Assembly: GCA_016712675.1 (NCBI GenBank)
Contig: JADJQR010000001.1
Coordinates: forward strand, 1,364,001-1,428,000
Direction of reading: 5' to 3'
Origin: a bacterium
Lineage (GTDB): Bacteria; Krumholzibacteriota; Krumholzibacteriia; LZORAL124-64-63
DNA: 64,000 nucleotides
In this document: positions 51,505-60,422 of the stretch, piece by piece
How the letters are laid out: each line of letters starts with the position of its first letter
How positions within the stretch are numbered: position 1 is the first letter of the stretch
Translations under genes and position numbers: made by a program
Notes under the pieces: generated by a model
Told to the model about the DNA's origin: nothing
What the model saw: only the letters and a program-made list of their open reading frames with translations
The model's database searches: none

Positions 51505-53652
51505 ATGAAGCGTATCCATCGCGCGCGGCGGGCGTTCCCGCTGACGGCGCTCATGCTCGGGATGATCGTCCTGGCGACGGCCGGCGCGGCCCAGGCCGCG
51601 CCGAAGAAGCCCTGGGAGAAGATCCCCATCCCGGCGCTCAACCAGTTCACGCTGCCGAGCTACGAACGTGTCGTGCTGGACAGCGGGATGGTGGTCTACC
51701 TGGCGGAGGACCGCGAGTTCCCGCTCGTCGAGCTCAGCGCGACGATCGACGTCGGCTCGATCTACGAGCCCGCCGAACTGCTCGGCCTGGCCTCGATGAC
51801 GGGCACCGTCATGCGCAGCGGCGGCACGGCCACCCACGCCGGCGACGCTATCGACGAGATGGTGGAGGCCCGCGGCATGGCCGTCGAGACCAGCATCGGC
51901 CAGACCGAGGGCATGGCGTACCTCTCGACGCTGACCGAGGACGCCGGCCTGGGCCTGGAGCTCCTGGCCGACATCCTGCGGAACCCGGCCTTCCCCGAGG
52001 ACAAGATCAAGCTGGCCCGGGAGGAGCAGAAGGCGGAGATCAGCCGCCGCAACGACGACCCGATGACGATCGCCCAGCGCGAGTCGGCGAAGGTCGTCTT
52101 CGGCACCGACCATCCGCTGGCCCGCGTGCCGGAGTACGAGACCATCGCCCGCATCACGCGCCAGGACCTGGTGGACTTCCACGGGCGCTACTTCGCGCCG
52201 GACCGCATGTACCTGGTGATCGTGGGCGACTTCGACGCCAAGGACATGGTGGCGAAGATCGAGGCGGCCTTTGCCGGCTGGCCCCGCGCGGCCGCGCCGC
52301 GGCCGGCGGATCCGGAGATCCCGGACTTCCCGCGTACGGTCAACGTCGTGGACAAGGACGACCTGACGCAGACGACGATCTTCATGGGCGCCCGCGGCAT
52401 CCGCGCCAGTGACCCGCACTACGCCGGCGTCCAGGTGGCCAACAAGATCCTGGGCGGCGGTTTCGCGACGCGCCTGTTCAACGAGGTGCGCAGTCGCCAG
52501 GGCCTGGCCTACTCGGTGGGCAGCATGCCTGGTACCGGCTGGCGGTATCCCGGCCTGTTCGCGGCGTTCACGATGACCAAGTCGGAATCGAGCCAGAAGG
52601 CGACGACGGCGATCCTGGCCGAGATCCAGCGCATGGTCACCGAGCCCGTGACGGCCGAGGAACTGGAGCGCGCCAAGGACAACATCCTCAACTCCGAGGT
52701 GTTCAGCTACGACAGCAAGCGCGAGATCCTCGACCGCCTGGTGATGTTCGAGCGCTTCGGCTACCCGGCCGACTTCCTGCAGACGTACCTCGAGCAGGTG
52801 CGCGCGCTGACCCCGCAGGCCGTGCTGGCCGCCACGCAGGCGGCCTGGCATCCCGAGCGCATGAGCATCCTCGCGGTCGGCAACTACGAGGACTTCGACG
52901 GCGACTTCAGCACGTTCGGCGCCGTCAACATGGTGGACATCACGATTCCCGAGCCGGCCTTCGTGGTGCCGGACGCCACGCCGGAGAGCCTCGAGCAGGG
53001 CCGCAAGGCCATGGACCGCGCGATCGCCGCGGCCGGCGGCACGGCGAAGCTGGCCGGCCTCAAGGCGTATTTCGAGCAGTCGGTGCTCGACGCCACCATC
53101 CAGGGCATGGCGCTGACCTTCACGATCGAGAAGACGGTCAGCTACCCGGACAGGATGCACACCATCCAGAAGACGCCGTTCGGCAACATGACCGCGGTCG
53201 TCGCCGGCGACCTGGGCTGGCAGCAGTCGCCGATGGGCAGCAAGGACATGACGGCCGACGAGCTGGCGGAGGCCCGCGAGGAACTGCGCACCGACATGCT
53301 CGGCACGATGCGCGAGCCGGGCGCCTTCACGTTTCAGGCCCTGGCCCCGCAGGAGATCGACGGCAAGCCCTGCCTGCCGGTCTACGTGACGGGTGTCGGC
53401 GAGGACTACCGCATCGTCTACTTCGGCGACGCGGACGGGCTGCCGATCATGGTGCAGCAGCCCGGGACCTCGCCCGTGAGTGGGGCACCCGTGACACAGA
53501 AGACCTACGTCGACGAGTACAAGGCTTTCGACGGCATCAAGATGCCCAGCCGCCTACGGATCTTCCTCGACGATGAGGAGTTCGCCAACGGTCGCACCGA
53601 GGCCTTCAAGGCGAATCCGACGGTCGATCCGGCGTTGTTCGTCAAGAAATAG
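51505..53652 (+). CDS. M16 peptidase-like partner without zinc motif, with extra C-terminal domain
   Basis: 715 residues with a signal peptide (ALMLGMIVLATAGAAQA). The N-terminal M16 halves (45-475) lack HxxEH (LLGLASMTGTVMRSGG at that place), but the second half keeps the substrate-binding R/Y stretch FNEVRSRQGLAYSVGS. From about 505 a separate domain with FEQSVLDATIQGMALTFTIEKTVSYPDRMHT and IVYFGDADGLPIMVQQ resembles the LolA/LppX-like lipoprotein-sorting fold. It probably completes the substrate chamber of the preceding protease. The gap is 53 bases and no promoter is seen, so it is likely one operon. Confidence 0.88.
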   Translation: MKRIHRARRAFPLTALMLGMIVLATAGAAQAAPKKPWEKIPIPALNQFTLPSYERVVLDSGMVVYLAEDREFPLVELSATIDVGSIYEPAELLGLASMTGTVMRSGGTATHAGDAIDEMVEARGMAVETSIGQTEGMAYLSTLTEDAGLGLELLADILRNPAFPEDKIKLAREEQKAEISRRNDDPMTIAQRESAKVVFGTDHPLARVPEYETIARITRQDLVDFHGRYFAPDRMYLVIVGDFDAKDMVAKIEAAFAGWPRAAAPRPADPEIPDFPRTVNVVDKDDLTQTTIFMGARGIRASDPHYAGVQVANKILGGGFATRLFNEVRSRQGLAYSVGSMPGTGWRYPGLFAAFTMTKSESSQKATTAILAEIQRMVTEPVTAEELERAKDNILNSEVFSYDSKREILDRLVMFERFGYPADFLQTYLEQVRALTPQAVLAATQAAWHPERMSILAVGNYEDFDGDFSTFGAVNMVDITIPEPAFVVPDATPESLEQGRKAMDRAIAAAGGTAKLAGLKAYFEQSVLDATIQGMALTFTIEKTVSYPDRMHTIQKTPFGNMTAVVAGDLGWQQSPMGSKDMTADELAEAREELRTDMLGTMREPGAFTFQALAPQEIDGKPCLPVYVTGVGEDYRIVYFGDADGLPIMVQQPGTSPVSGAPVTQKTYVDEYKAFDGIKMPSRLRIFLDDEEFANGRTEAFKANPTVDPALFVKK

Positions 53653-53680
53653 ACGGGCTGCCGGTCAAGCCGAGCCCGAT

Positions 53681-53718
53681 CGGCAAAGGCCCGGGATCAC
53701 GTGTCCCGGGCCTTGCCG
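53681..53718 (+). terminator. Strong hairpin terminator after the M16 operon
   Basis: An 11-bp stem AAGGCCCGGGA/TCCCGGGCCTT with a 7-base loop, extended by GGC/GCC across one bulged A. Confidence 0.8.
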
Positions 53719-54172
53719 TTCCGTCGTGGGCGCTGTTCCGGCCGGGCGTCGTTGACCGCCACGGTCCGGAGGTGCTAGCCTGCCGGCCCGGAGTTTAGAT
53801 AGCTGCTTCAGGGTCTACGTGGATGCTCATGGAAGTGCGCGAGCTTCAACGATACCCACGGGTTGTCGCCGGTGAAGCAGCTATGGGCAAATTATAGGAC
53901 GTTTAGGCAGCAATTGTCCACATGTTTTTTCCATATGGTGCCATGAGTAGCGATACGGGTTGATCATCCCGGCGCGCACACCTCGATCCTGGCTGACGCG
54001 AGCCGGCCTGAACAAACAGCACCCCAGGAGGGTACGATGAACGGCGATGTCGATGACCGGCGCCGCGACAGCCGGGGACCTCGCCGGACACGAGCGTGGC
54101 GTGGGTTCGCCGGCCAGACAGGGACCCGCAGAGCCGCGCCCGAACCGCAGCCCGACCGCCGGAGGCCGGAAT
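53719..54172. other. Long gap with inverted repeat and AT-rich patch
   Basis: No convincing gene is seen. A 12-bp inverted repeat (53799-53884) is followed by the least GC-rich stretch of the window (about 53885-53945, containing T6 and a CCATATGG palindrome). A strong AGGAGGG at about 54026 precedes ATG 54037, whose frame runs Arg/Pro-rich into the next gene and does not look coding. Confidence 0.6.
53799..53884 (+). repeat. 12-bp inverted repeat, possible structured RNA element
   Basis: ATAGCTGCTTCA (53799-53810) pairs with TGAAGCAGCTAT (53873-53884). Inside, CGTGG/CCACG and then GCTC/GAGC or GAAG/CTTC can pair, giving a branched or long hairpin of 86 bases. It does not match SRP RNA, tRNA, a cobalamin element or other families I know. 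Confidence 0.5.
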
Positions 54173-54445
54173 ATGCTCGAAGCGATTGTCATCCTGGGGT
54201 TGTTGGCCCTTGTCTTCGGATTCGGCCTGTTCGCCCTGAAGCTGGTGGTGGCCCTGCTCGTGCTGCCGTTCAAGCTGCTGGCGGGCCTGCTCGGCGGCCT
54301 GGTGACGCTGCTGGTGGTCGTGCCGCTGGTGCTCGCTGCACTTGTGGTCCTGGTCGCCCTGCTGCCGGTGGGGCTGGTGTTGCTCGTCGTGGCGCTGCCG
54401 GTGCTGCTGATCGGTGCGATCGTGGGCGGCCTGTTCTCGTTGTAG
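54173..54445 (+). CDS. Small hydrophobic membrane protein
   Basis: 90 residues, almost entirely hydrophobic (Leu/Val/Gly) with Lys and Pro breaks (ALKLVVALLVLPFKLLAGLLGGLVTLL), giving three or so membrane passes. ATG 54173 has GGAGG seven bases upstream. Third codon positions are nearly all G or C in this frame, unlike the overlapping frames, which supports it as real. No family is recognised. It precedes the Wzi-like gene by 26 bases and may share its transcript. Confidence 0.65.
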   Translation: MLEAIVILGLLALVFGFGLFALKLVVALLVLPFKLLAGLLGGLVTLLVVVPLVLAALVVLVALLPVGLVLLVVALPVLLIGAIVGGLFSL

Positions 54446-54471
54446 CGGGCGCGCCGGGACTGAAGCTCCCG

Positions 54472-56100
54472 GTGCTGTTGACGCTGATGCTGATGTCGAT
54501 GCTTCCGGGGCCGGCGGCGGCGTCCGGGTCCGCAGCGGCTTCGGCGTCCTGCCCGCCGACCGGCCCGATGCCCGCGGGTGATCTCGATGCCCGCCTGCTG
54601 CCCTGGGATTCCCTGCGGCGCCTCTGCCTGATGGCGGGCCTGCAACCGCCCGCCGACCAACCGCTCAGCCGGCGCGAATTGGCCGCTCTGCTCGACGCCA
54701 TTGCCGCGGCCGGCGTCGAGTTGTCCGCGACAGACGCGTTCGCGGCCCGCCGTGGCGACGCCGAATCCGTGCTGCTGACGGGAGGTCGCCTCGTAGCGGG
54801 CTACACCGACCGCGGCCGCCTGCAGCCCGACCAGGCGGGGCTGGCCTGGGCGCCCGGCTGGAATTTCGCGGCGGAAGCGGGTGCCCAGACAGCGCGCGGC
54901 CCCTGGTGGGCCGCGGTGACGCTGCGCGTCCGGGCCCATCCTGGCTGGGGTGCCGGGCCCATGCCCGTCGTGGGCGATGAGCCGTCTCCGCTCGATCGGC
55001 CGGGTTGGGATCCGGCCACCGGGCCTGCCCAGCAGCGGCACGCCCAGCGGCTGGGCGAAGGGACGGACCTGGACCTCGTACGCGCCGTCGTCGGCCGCGA
55101 AGCTGGCGGCTGGTCGCTGGCGCTGGGCTGGGATCCTCGTCGGCACGGGCCGGGCCTGGGCGAAGCGTTGCTGGTCGATCGCCAGGCTCCGCCCTTTGCG
55201 GCGTTGACCGTGCGCCGCACCCGGCCGTGGTGCTGGCCCGGACTGCTGCGACCGCTCGGTCCGCAATCCCTGTTGGCGCGCGTCGGGCGTCTGAGCGAGC
55301 GACCGGTCGGTTCTGCACGGGCGTCCACGGGAGCCCGTCCGGACCACCCATGGTTCTTCCAATGGCTGGTTCGCTGGCGACTGACCGATTGGGCGCGCCT
55401 CGGTTTCACCCATGTCGCCCTGGCCGCGCCGCGTTCAGGGACGCTTTGGCCGGACGTCCTGCGGATCAACTTCCCCCCGCCGGGCGTCACCTGGGACGAG
55501 GCCGATGCAGGTCCGTACACCGACCGGCTCTTCGCGGCGCAGCTCGAGCTGCGCTGGCGCGACGCGCCGTGGCGTTGGCTGCCGGCGGCGGGTGGCCGCG
55601 CCTGGTGGGAGTATGCCGGCGAGGACTTCCTGCCACGCGGTCCGTGGGGGCTGCTGCCGGAGATCGCGGCGCCCGCCTCCGTCGCCGGGGTCGAACTGGT
55701 GGGGCCGCGCTGGGACCTGGCCGTGGAATACGCCGAAACGCTGCACCCGCTGGTGCTGTGGTACTCGAACAGCTCCTTTCCGTCCGGCTACGAGCACGAA
55801 GGGTGGTTGCTGGGTTCCGCCCTGGGCGGGGCGGCCGAGCGCATCAGCGGCCTCGTGCGCTGGCGAGGCGGCGATGCCCTGGAGGTCGAACTCGGCCTTG
55901 CGCGCACCGAGTGGGGAGCCGAAGGGCATGCGCCGGGGCTGGCCCGCGAACGGAACGTGTGGTTGGCCGTCGCGCCGCTGGGTGGTGGCGTCCCGGGCCC
56001 GTGGCGGGCGAGGCTCGACTGGCGCCGCAGCGAGGAGCTGGCGTCCGAAGTGAGTGGCCGACGGCGTTGGTGGTCGTTCTCCGTCTCGCGCGACTTCTGA
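54472..56100 (+). CDS. Capsule-assembly Wzi-like outer-membrane barrel protein
   Basis: About 542 residues. The best start is GTG 54472 (ATG 54487 is an alternative), giving a signal peptide VLLTLMLMSMLPGPAAASG. A helical region with LPWDSLRRLCLMAGLQPPADQPLSRRELAALLDAI resembles the segment before the barrel in Wzi-type proteins, and the rest shows barrel-like strands (GWSLALGWDPRRHGPGLGEALLV, WDLAVEYAETLHPLVLWYSN), ending SFSVSRDF with terminal Phe. Wzi anchors capsule polysaccharide at the outer membrane. The assignment rests on layout and short motifs, so it is moderate. The same frame is open back to 54037, but that part is antiparallel in quality to coding DNA. Confidence 0.6.
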   Translation: MLLTLMLMSMLPGPAAASGSAAASASCPPTGPMPAGDLDARLLPWDSLRRLCLMAGLQPPADQPLSRRELAALLDAIAAAGVELSATDAFAARRGDAESVLLTGGRLVAGYTDRGRLQPDQAGLAWAPGWNFAAEAGAQTARGPWWAAVTLRVRAHPGWGAGPMPVVGDEPSPLDRPGWDPATGPAQQRHAQRLGEGTDLDLVRAVVGREAGGWSLALGWDPRRHGPGLGEALLVDRQAPPFAALTVRRTRPWCWPGLLRPLGPQSLLARVGRLSERPVGSARASTGARPDHPWFFQWLVRWRLTDWARLGFTHVALAAPRSGTLWPDVLRINFPPPGVTWDEADAGPYTDRLFAAQLELRWRDAPWRWLPAAGGRAWWEYAGEDFLPRGPWGLLPEIAAPASVAGVELVGPRWDLAVEYAETLHPLVLWYSNSSFPSGYEHEGWLLGSALGGAAERISGLVRWRGGDALEVELGLARTEWGAEGHAPGLARERNVWLAVAPLGGGVPGPWRARLDWRRSEELASEVSGRRRWWSFSVSRDF

Positions 56101-56120
56101 GCGGGTGCGGGGCCCGGATT

Positions 56121-56135
56121 GCCCGCTCCGCGGGC
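56121..56135 (+). terminator. Short hairpin after the Wzi-like gene
   Basis: GCCCGC/GCGGGC with a TCC loop, 20 bases after the stop. It is only 6 bp and could be incidental. Confidence 0.35.
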
Positions 56136-56207
56136 CTGTGCTAGGTTTCGCAGGCGGGCGCCCACGGGCGTGACGCCACCGTTTCCGTCCCCTCCCGGAA
56201 GGCCGCG

Positions 56208-59200
56208 ATGTCCTCGTCACCGCATGCCGTCGCCGCGCAGGGACCAGAGCCCTACCGGCCGGTCAACCATGTCCGCATTGTCACCGCCGCCTCGCTGTTC
56301 GACGGGCACGATGCCGCGATCAACATCATGCGGCGCCTGCTCCAGGCCACCGGAGCCGAGGTCATCCACCTCGGGCACAACCGCTCGGTGCGTGAGATCG
56401 TCGACTGTGCCCTGCAGGAGGACGCGCAGGGCATCGCGTTGACCAGCTACCAGGGCGGACACCTCGAGTTCCTCAAGTACATGCATGACCTGGTGGCGGC
56501 GTCGGGCCGGCACATCCTGATCTTCGCCGGGGGCGGTGGCACCATCCTTCCGGCCGAGATGGAGGAGCTGCATGCCTACGGGATCGCGCGGGTGTTCTCG
56601 CCCGACGACGGGCGAGCGCTGGGCCTCCAGGGCATGATCAACGACGTCATGCAGCGTTGCGACTTCCCGGTCGACGGGCCGCCGACGCCGGCGAACCTGG
56701 CGCCGCTGCTCGACGGGCTGCCGAAGCGTGATCCGCGGGCGCTGGCCCGCCTCATCTCGCTGGCCGAGAACCACCCGGACCACGGAGAGGACCTGCTGGC
56801 GGCCGCACGCGCCGTGACGCCGTCCGGCAAGCTGCCGCCCGTGCTGGGCATCACCGGCACCGGCGGGGCTGGCAAGTCGTCGCTGGTCGACGAGCTGGTG
56901 CGCCGCTGGCTGGCCGAGCGGCCGGCCGCGACGGTGGCCATCGTCTCGGTCGACCCCTCGCGCCGTCGCAGCGGCGGCGCCCTGCTGGGCGACCGCATCC
57001 GCATGAACGCCATCGACGACCCGCGCGTCTATATGCGCTCGCTGGCCACCCGGCAGTCGAACCTGGCGCTCTCGCGGTACGTGCGCCACGCCATCGACAT
57101 CTGCCGCGCGGCCGCCTTCGACCTGGTGATCGTCGAGACCAGCGGCATCGGGCAGAGCGACACCGAGATCGTCGACCACGCCGACCTGTCGCTGTACGTG
57201 ATGACCGCCGAGTACGGTGCCGCGTCGCAGCTCGAGAAGATCGACATGCTCGACTTCGCGGACGTCATCGCGATCAACAAGTTCGACCACCGCGGGAGCC
57301 TGGATGCGCTGCGCGATGTCCGTCGCCAGTTCCGCCGCAACCGCAACCGCTTCGAGGGCCCGGACGAGGACCTGCCGGTGTTCGCGACCGTCGCCTCGCA
57401 GTTCAACGACGGCGGCGTCAACCGCCTGTACGCCGCGCTGGCCGCGCGCCTGGACGCGCTGGCGGACCGTACGGGCACGGCGACGGCGACGGCTGGCGAC
57501 GATCACCCCCATCCGGTGATCCCGCCCGAACGTGTGCGCTACCTGGCCGAGATCGTCGAGCAGAGCCGGGCCGAGGACCGCCGGCTCGAGGCGCAGTGCG
57601 AGCTGGCCAGCCGGCTGTATCGCCTCCACGGCGCCCTGGCGGAGCTTCGCGGCACCGCCGCCGACCCGGCCGCGGTGCTGCCGGCCGTGACGCCGGCAGT
57701 GGACGAGGCGCCGGCCGTGCGCGAGTTGGCGGCGCAGTACGAGGTCCTGCGCGCCGGGCTGGCGCCGGAATCGCGCCGCCTGCTCGAGGAGTGGCCGGCG
57801 CTGGTCGCGCGCTACGCCGCCGACGAGTTCCGCTACGAGGTCCGCGGCCGCACGATCGCCCAGCCGCTGCAGTCGCGCTCGCTCAGCGGCACGCGGATCC
57901 CGCGCGTCTGCCTGCCCCGCTGGCGCGACTGGGGCGACATCCTGCGCTGGCTGCTGACCGAGAACGTCCCCGGCTGCTACCCGTACGCGGCCGGCGTCTT
58001 CCCGCTCAAGCGCGAGGGCGAGGACCCCACGCGCATGTTTGCCGGCGAGGGTGGCCCCGAGCGCACCAACCGCCGCTTCCATTTCGTCTCGCTGGGCATG
58101 CCGGCGGTGCGCCTGTCGACGGCCTTCGACTCGGTGACGCTCTACGGCGAGGACCCGGCGCGCCGGCCGGACATCTACGGCAAGGTCGGCAACAGCGGCG
58201 TCTCGGTGGCCACGGTCGACGACGCGAAGAAGCTGTACTCGGGGTTCGACCTGGCCGACCCGAAGACATCGGTCTCGATGACCATCAACGGGCCGGCCCC
58301 CATGATGCTGGCCTTCTTCCTCAACGCCGCGATCGACCAGGGCTGCGAGAAGCACATCCGCGCGGAGGGCCTCACCGCGCAGGTCGAGGCGAAGCTGGCG
58401 CAGCTGGCGCGCGACGGCGGCCGGGAGCGCCCGGCGTACGCCGGTCCCCTGCCCGAGGGCAACAACGGGTTGGGCCTGCTGCTGCTGGGCGCCAGCGGCG
58501 ACCAGGTGCTGCCGCGCGAGACCTACGAGCGCATCAAGGCCGACACGCTGGCCGCCGTGCGCGGCACGGTGCAGGCGGACATCCTCAAGGAGGACCAGGC
58601 CCAGAACACGTGCATCTTCTCGACGGAGTTCGCGCTGCGCCTGATGGGCGACATCCAGCAGTACTTCATCGACCACCGGGTGCGGAACTTCTACTCGGTC
58701 TCGATCAGCGGCTACCACATCGCCGAGGCGGGCGCCAACCCGATCACCCAGCTGGCCCTGACGCTGGCCAACGGGTTCACCTTCGTCGAGTACTACCTCT
58801 CGCGCGGCATGCCCATCGACAGCTTTGCACCCAACCTGTCGTTCTTCTTCAGCAATGGCATGGATCCCGAGTACTCGGTGCTCGGCCGCGTGGCGCGGCG
58901 CATCTGGGCCCGTGCCATCCGCCACCGCTACGGCGGCAACGAGCGCAGCCAGATGCTCAAGTACCACATCCAGACGTCGGGGCGCTCGCTGCACGCGCAG
59001 GAGATCGCCTTCAACGACATCCGCACCACGCTACAGGCCCTGTACGCGATCTACGACAACTGCAACTCGCTGCACACGAATGCCTACGACGAGGCGATCA
59101 CGACGCCCACCGAGGAGTCGGTGCGACGTGCCATGGCCATCCAGCTGATCATCAACCGCGAGCTGGGGCTGGCCCGCAACGAGAACCCGCTGCAGGGCGC

Positions 59201-59660
59201 GTTCGTCATCGACGAGCTGACCGACCTGGTAGAGCAGGCCGTGCTGGCCGAGTTCAACGCCCTCAGCGAGCGCGGCGGCGTCCTGGGCGCCATGGAGCGC
59301 ATGTACCAACGCACGAAGATCCAGGAAGAGTCGCTGCACTACGAGTCGCTCAAGCACAGCGGCGAACTGCCCATCGTCGGGGTCAACACATACCTCGATC
59401 CGGCGGGCTCGCCGACGATCGTGCCGCGCGAGGTCATCCGCTCGACGGAGGCCGAGAAGGAGTTCGCCATCTCCTCGCTGGGGGCCTTCCAGGTGCGCCA
59501 CGCGGCCGCGGCGCCCGGGCGCCTGGTCGACCTGCAGCAGGCGGCGACCGGCGGTGGCAACACCTTCGCTGCGATGCTCGAGGCGGCGAAGTACTGCTCG
59601 CTGGGGCAGATTTCGGCGGCTTTGTACCAGGTCGGCGGGCAGTACCGCCGTTCGATGTAG
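56208..59660 (+). CDS. icmF: Fused isobutyryl-CoA mutase (IcmF)
   Basis: 1150 residues, the fused layout unique to IcmF. An N-terminal B12-binding domain (about 20-150) has [12 protein letters not shown], with the cobalt-ligating His in DGHD. The G-protein chaperone domain (about 205-420) has P-loop [33 protein letters not shown] and the base motif NKFD. The mutase barrel runs from about 560 to the end ([75 protein letters not shown]). It interconverts isobutyryl-CoA and n-butyryl-CoA and repairs its own cofactor loading. ATG 56208 follows GGAAGG. It stands alone; its link to branched-chain or fatty-acid metabolism is inferred. Confidence 0.96.
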   Translation: MSSSPHAVAAQGPEPYRPVNHVRIVTAASLFDGHDAAINIMRRLLQATGAEVIHLGHNRSVREIVDCALQEDAQGIALTSYQGGHLEFLKYMHDLVAASGRHILIFAGGGGTILPAEMEELHAYGIARVFSPDDGRALGLQGMINDVMQRCDFPVDGPPTPANLAPLLDGLPKRDPRALARLISLAENHPDHGEDLLAAARAVTPSGKLPPVLGITGTGGAGKSSLVDELVRRWLAERPAATVAIVSVDPSRRRSGGALLGDRIRMNAIDDPRVYMRSLATRQSNLALSRYVRHAIDICRAAAFDLVIVETSGIGQSDTEIVDHADLSLYVMTAEYGAASQLEKIDMLDFADVIAINKFDHRGSLDALRDVRRQFRRNRNRFEGPDEDLPVFATVASQFNDGGVNRLYAALAARLDALADRTGTATATAGDDHPHPVIPPERVRYLAEIVEQSRAEDRRLEAQCELASRLYRLHGALAELRGTAADPAAVLPAVTPAVDEAPAVRELAAQYEVLRAGLAPESRRLLEEWPALVARYAADEFRYEVRGRTIAQPLQSRSLSGTRIPRVCLPRWRDWGDILRWLLTENVPGCYPYAAGVFPLKREGEDPTRMFAGEGGPERTNRRFHFVSLGMPAVRLSTAFDSVTLYGEDPARRPDIYGKVGNSGVSVATVDDAKKLYSGFDLADPKTSVSMTINGPAPMMLAFFLNAAIDQGCEKHIRAEGLTAQVEAKLAQLARDGGRERPAYAGPLPEGNNGLGLLLLGASGDQVLPRETYERIKADTLAAVRGTVQADILKEDQAQNTCIFSTEFALRLMGDIQQYFIDHRVRNFYSVSISGYHIAEAGANPITQLALTLANGFTFVEYYLSRGMPIDSFAPNLSFFFSNGMDPEYSVLGRVARRIWARAIRHRYGGNERSQMLKYHIQTSGRSLHAQEIAFNDIRTTLQALYAIYDNCNSLHTNAYDEAITTPTEESVRRAMAIQLIINRELGLARNENPLQGAFVIDELTDLVEQAVLAEFNALSERGGVLGAMERMYQRTKIQEESLHYESLKHSGELPIVGVNTYLDPAGSPTIVPREVIRSTEAEKEFAISSLGAFQVRHAAAAPGRLVDLQQAATGGGNTFAAMLEAAKYCSLGQISAALYQVGGQYRRSM

Positions 59661-59670
59661 CGGCGCGGAG

Positions 59671-59697
59671 ACCCGGCGCCGGGCTCAGGCGCCGGGT
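59671..59697. terminator. Bidirectional terminator between icmF and pgeF
   Basis: A perfect 10-bp stem ACCCGGCGCC/GGCGCCGGGT with a 7-base loop, between convergent genes. It overlaps the last codons of pgeF. Confidence 0.75.
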
Positions 59698-60422
59698 CCG
59701 GCAATGAACGCGGCCAGGCGTCCGGCCATGGCGCCGTCGCGGCGGTGGCTGGGGTAGAGATCGCCCCCGCAGATGGTGCAGTGCCGGCGGTTGCCGACGT
59801 GCGCTGCGGGCAGGCCGGCCGCCAGCAGTTCCGCCTCGTTTGCCCGCCACAGGTCCAGCCGCCATTTCGCTCCGTGGGGTGCGAACCACGCAGCGGCGCG
59901 TTCTCCGCGGGCAGCCAGCATCGCGGCGCGCACCTCGGCGCCGACTTCGTAGCAGCAGGGGCCCGCCGATGGGCAGACCAGGGCGATTGCCGTGGCGGTT
60001 TCCAGCCCCGCCGTCGCCATCGCCGCCAGCAACGCAGGCGTGATGCCGGCCACGGTCGAACGCCAGGACGCGTGGGCAAAGCCCCACACCGCGCCGCCCT
60101 CGCGGCGGCGCCCTCCCACCAGTAACAGGGGGCAGTCGGCGCCGCGGCCGACCACCGCCAGGCCGGGCTCGGTCGTCCAGAGCGCGTCCGCGCGTCCGGC
60201 CAGGCCGCCAGCGCGTGCACGCAGGACGTTGCCGCCGTGCACCTGGTGTATCCAGGCGGCAGCCACCAGGCCCGCACCGGCGCACAGGCCGGCCATGGAA
60301 GCGGCCATCGCCGGCGCCGCCGGGTCGCCGCGGAAGTCTGGCCCCGCCGACGTGGTCCAGCCGTGGTGCCAACCGTCAGCGCGCAGTCCGGCGTCGGTCA
60401 CGAGCCAACCCGGGGCGTTCAT
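59685..60422 (-). CDS. pgeF: Laccase-domain / peptidoglycan editing factor PgeF (YfiH)
   Basis: 245 residues with the YfiH/DUF152 motifs: IHQVHGGNVL, ADALWTTEPGLAVVGRGADCPLLLV (Cys and metal region), WGFAHASWRSTVAGI and SAGPCCYEVG, then LDLWRANEAELLAAGL. In E. coli the protein removes L-Ser wrongly built into muropeptides; purine-nucleoside and polyphenol activities are also reported for the family. Two adjacent cysteines in PCCYEVG are as usual. ATG 60422 overlaps the stop of the glycosyltransferase gene, so it is the last gene of a four-gene operon. Confidence 0.9.
   Translation of the reverse strand: MNAPGWLVTDAGLRADGWHHGWTTSAGPDFRGDPAAPAMAASMAGLCAGAGLVAAAWIHQVHGGNVLRARAGGLAGRADALWTTEPGLAVVGRGADCPLLLVGGRRREGGAVWGFAHASWRSTVAGITPALLAAMATAGLETATAIALVCPSAGPCCYEVGAEVRAAMLAARGERAAAWFAPHGAKWRLDLWRANEAELLAAGLPAAHVGNRRHCTICGGDLYPSHRRDGAMAGRLAAFIAGPGA

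Noticed and set aside
53799-53884. Inverted repeat considered as tRNA, SRP RNA, 6S RNA or cobalamin riboswitch
   Set aside because: No CCA-type acceptor or T-loop, no GGAA apical loop of SRP RNA, no B12-box sequence, and too short for 6S RNA.
54037-54471. N-terminal extension of the Wzi-like protein
   Set aside because: It overlaps a membrane protein with far better codon pattern, and a signal peptide begins only at about 54472.
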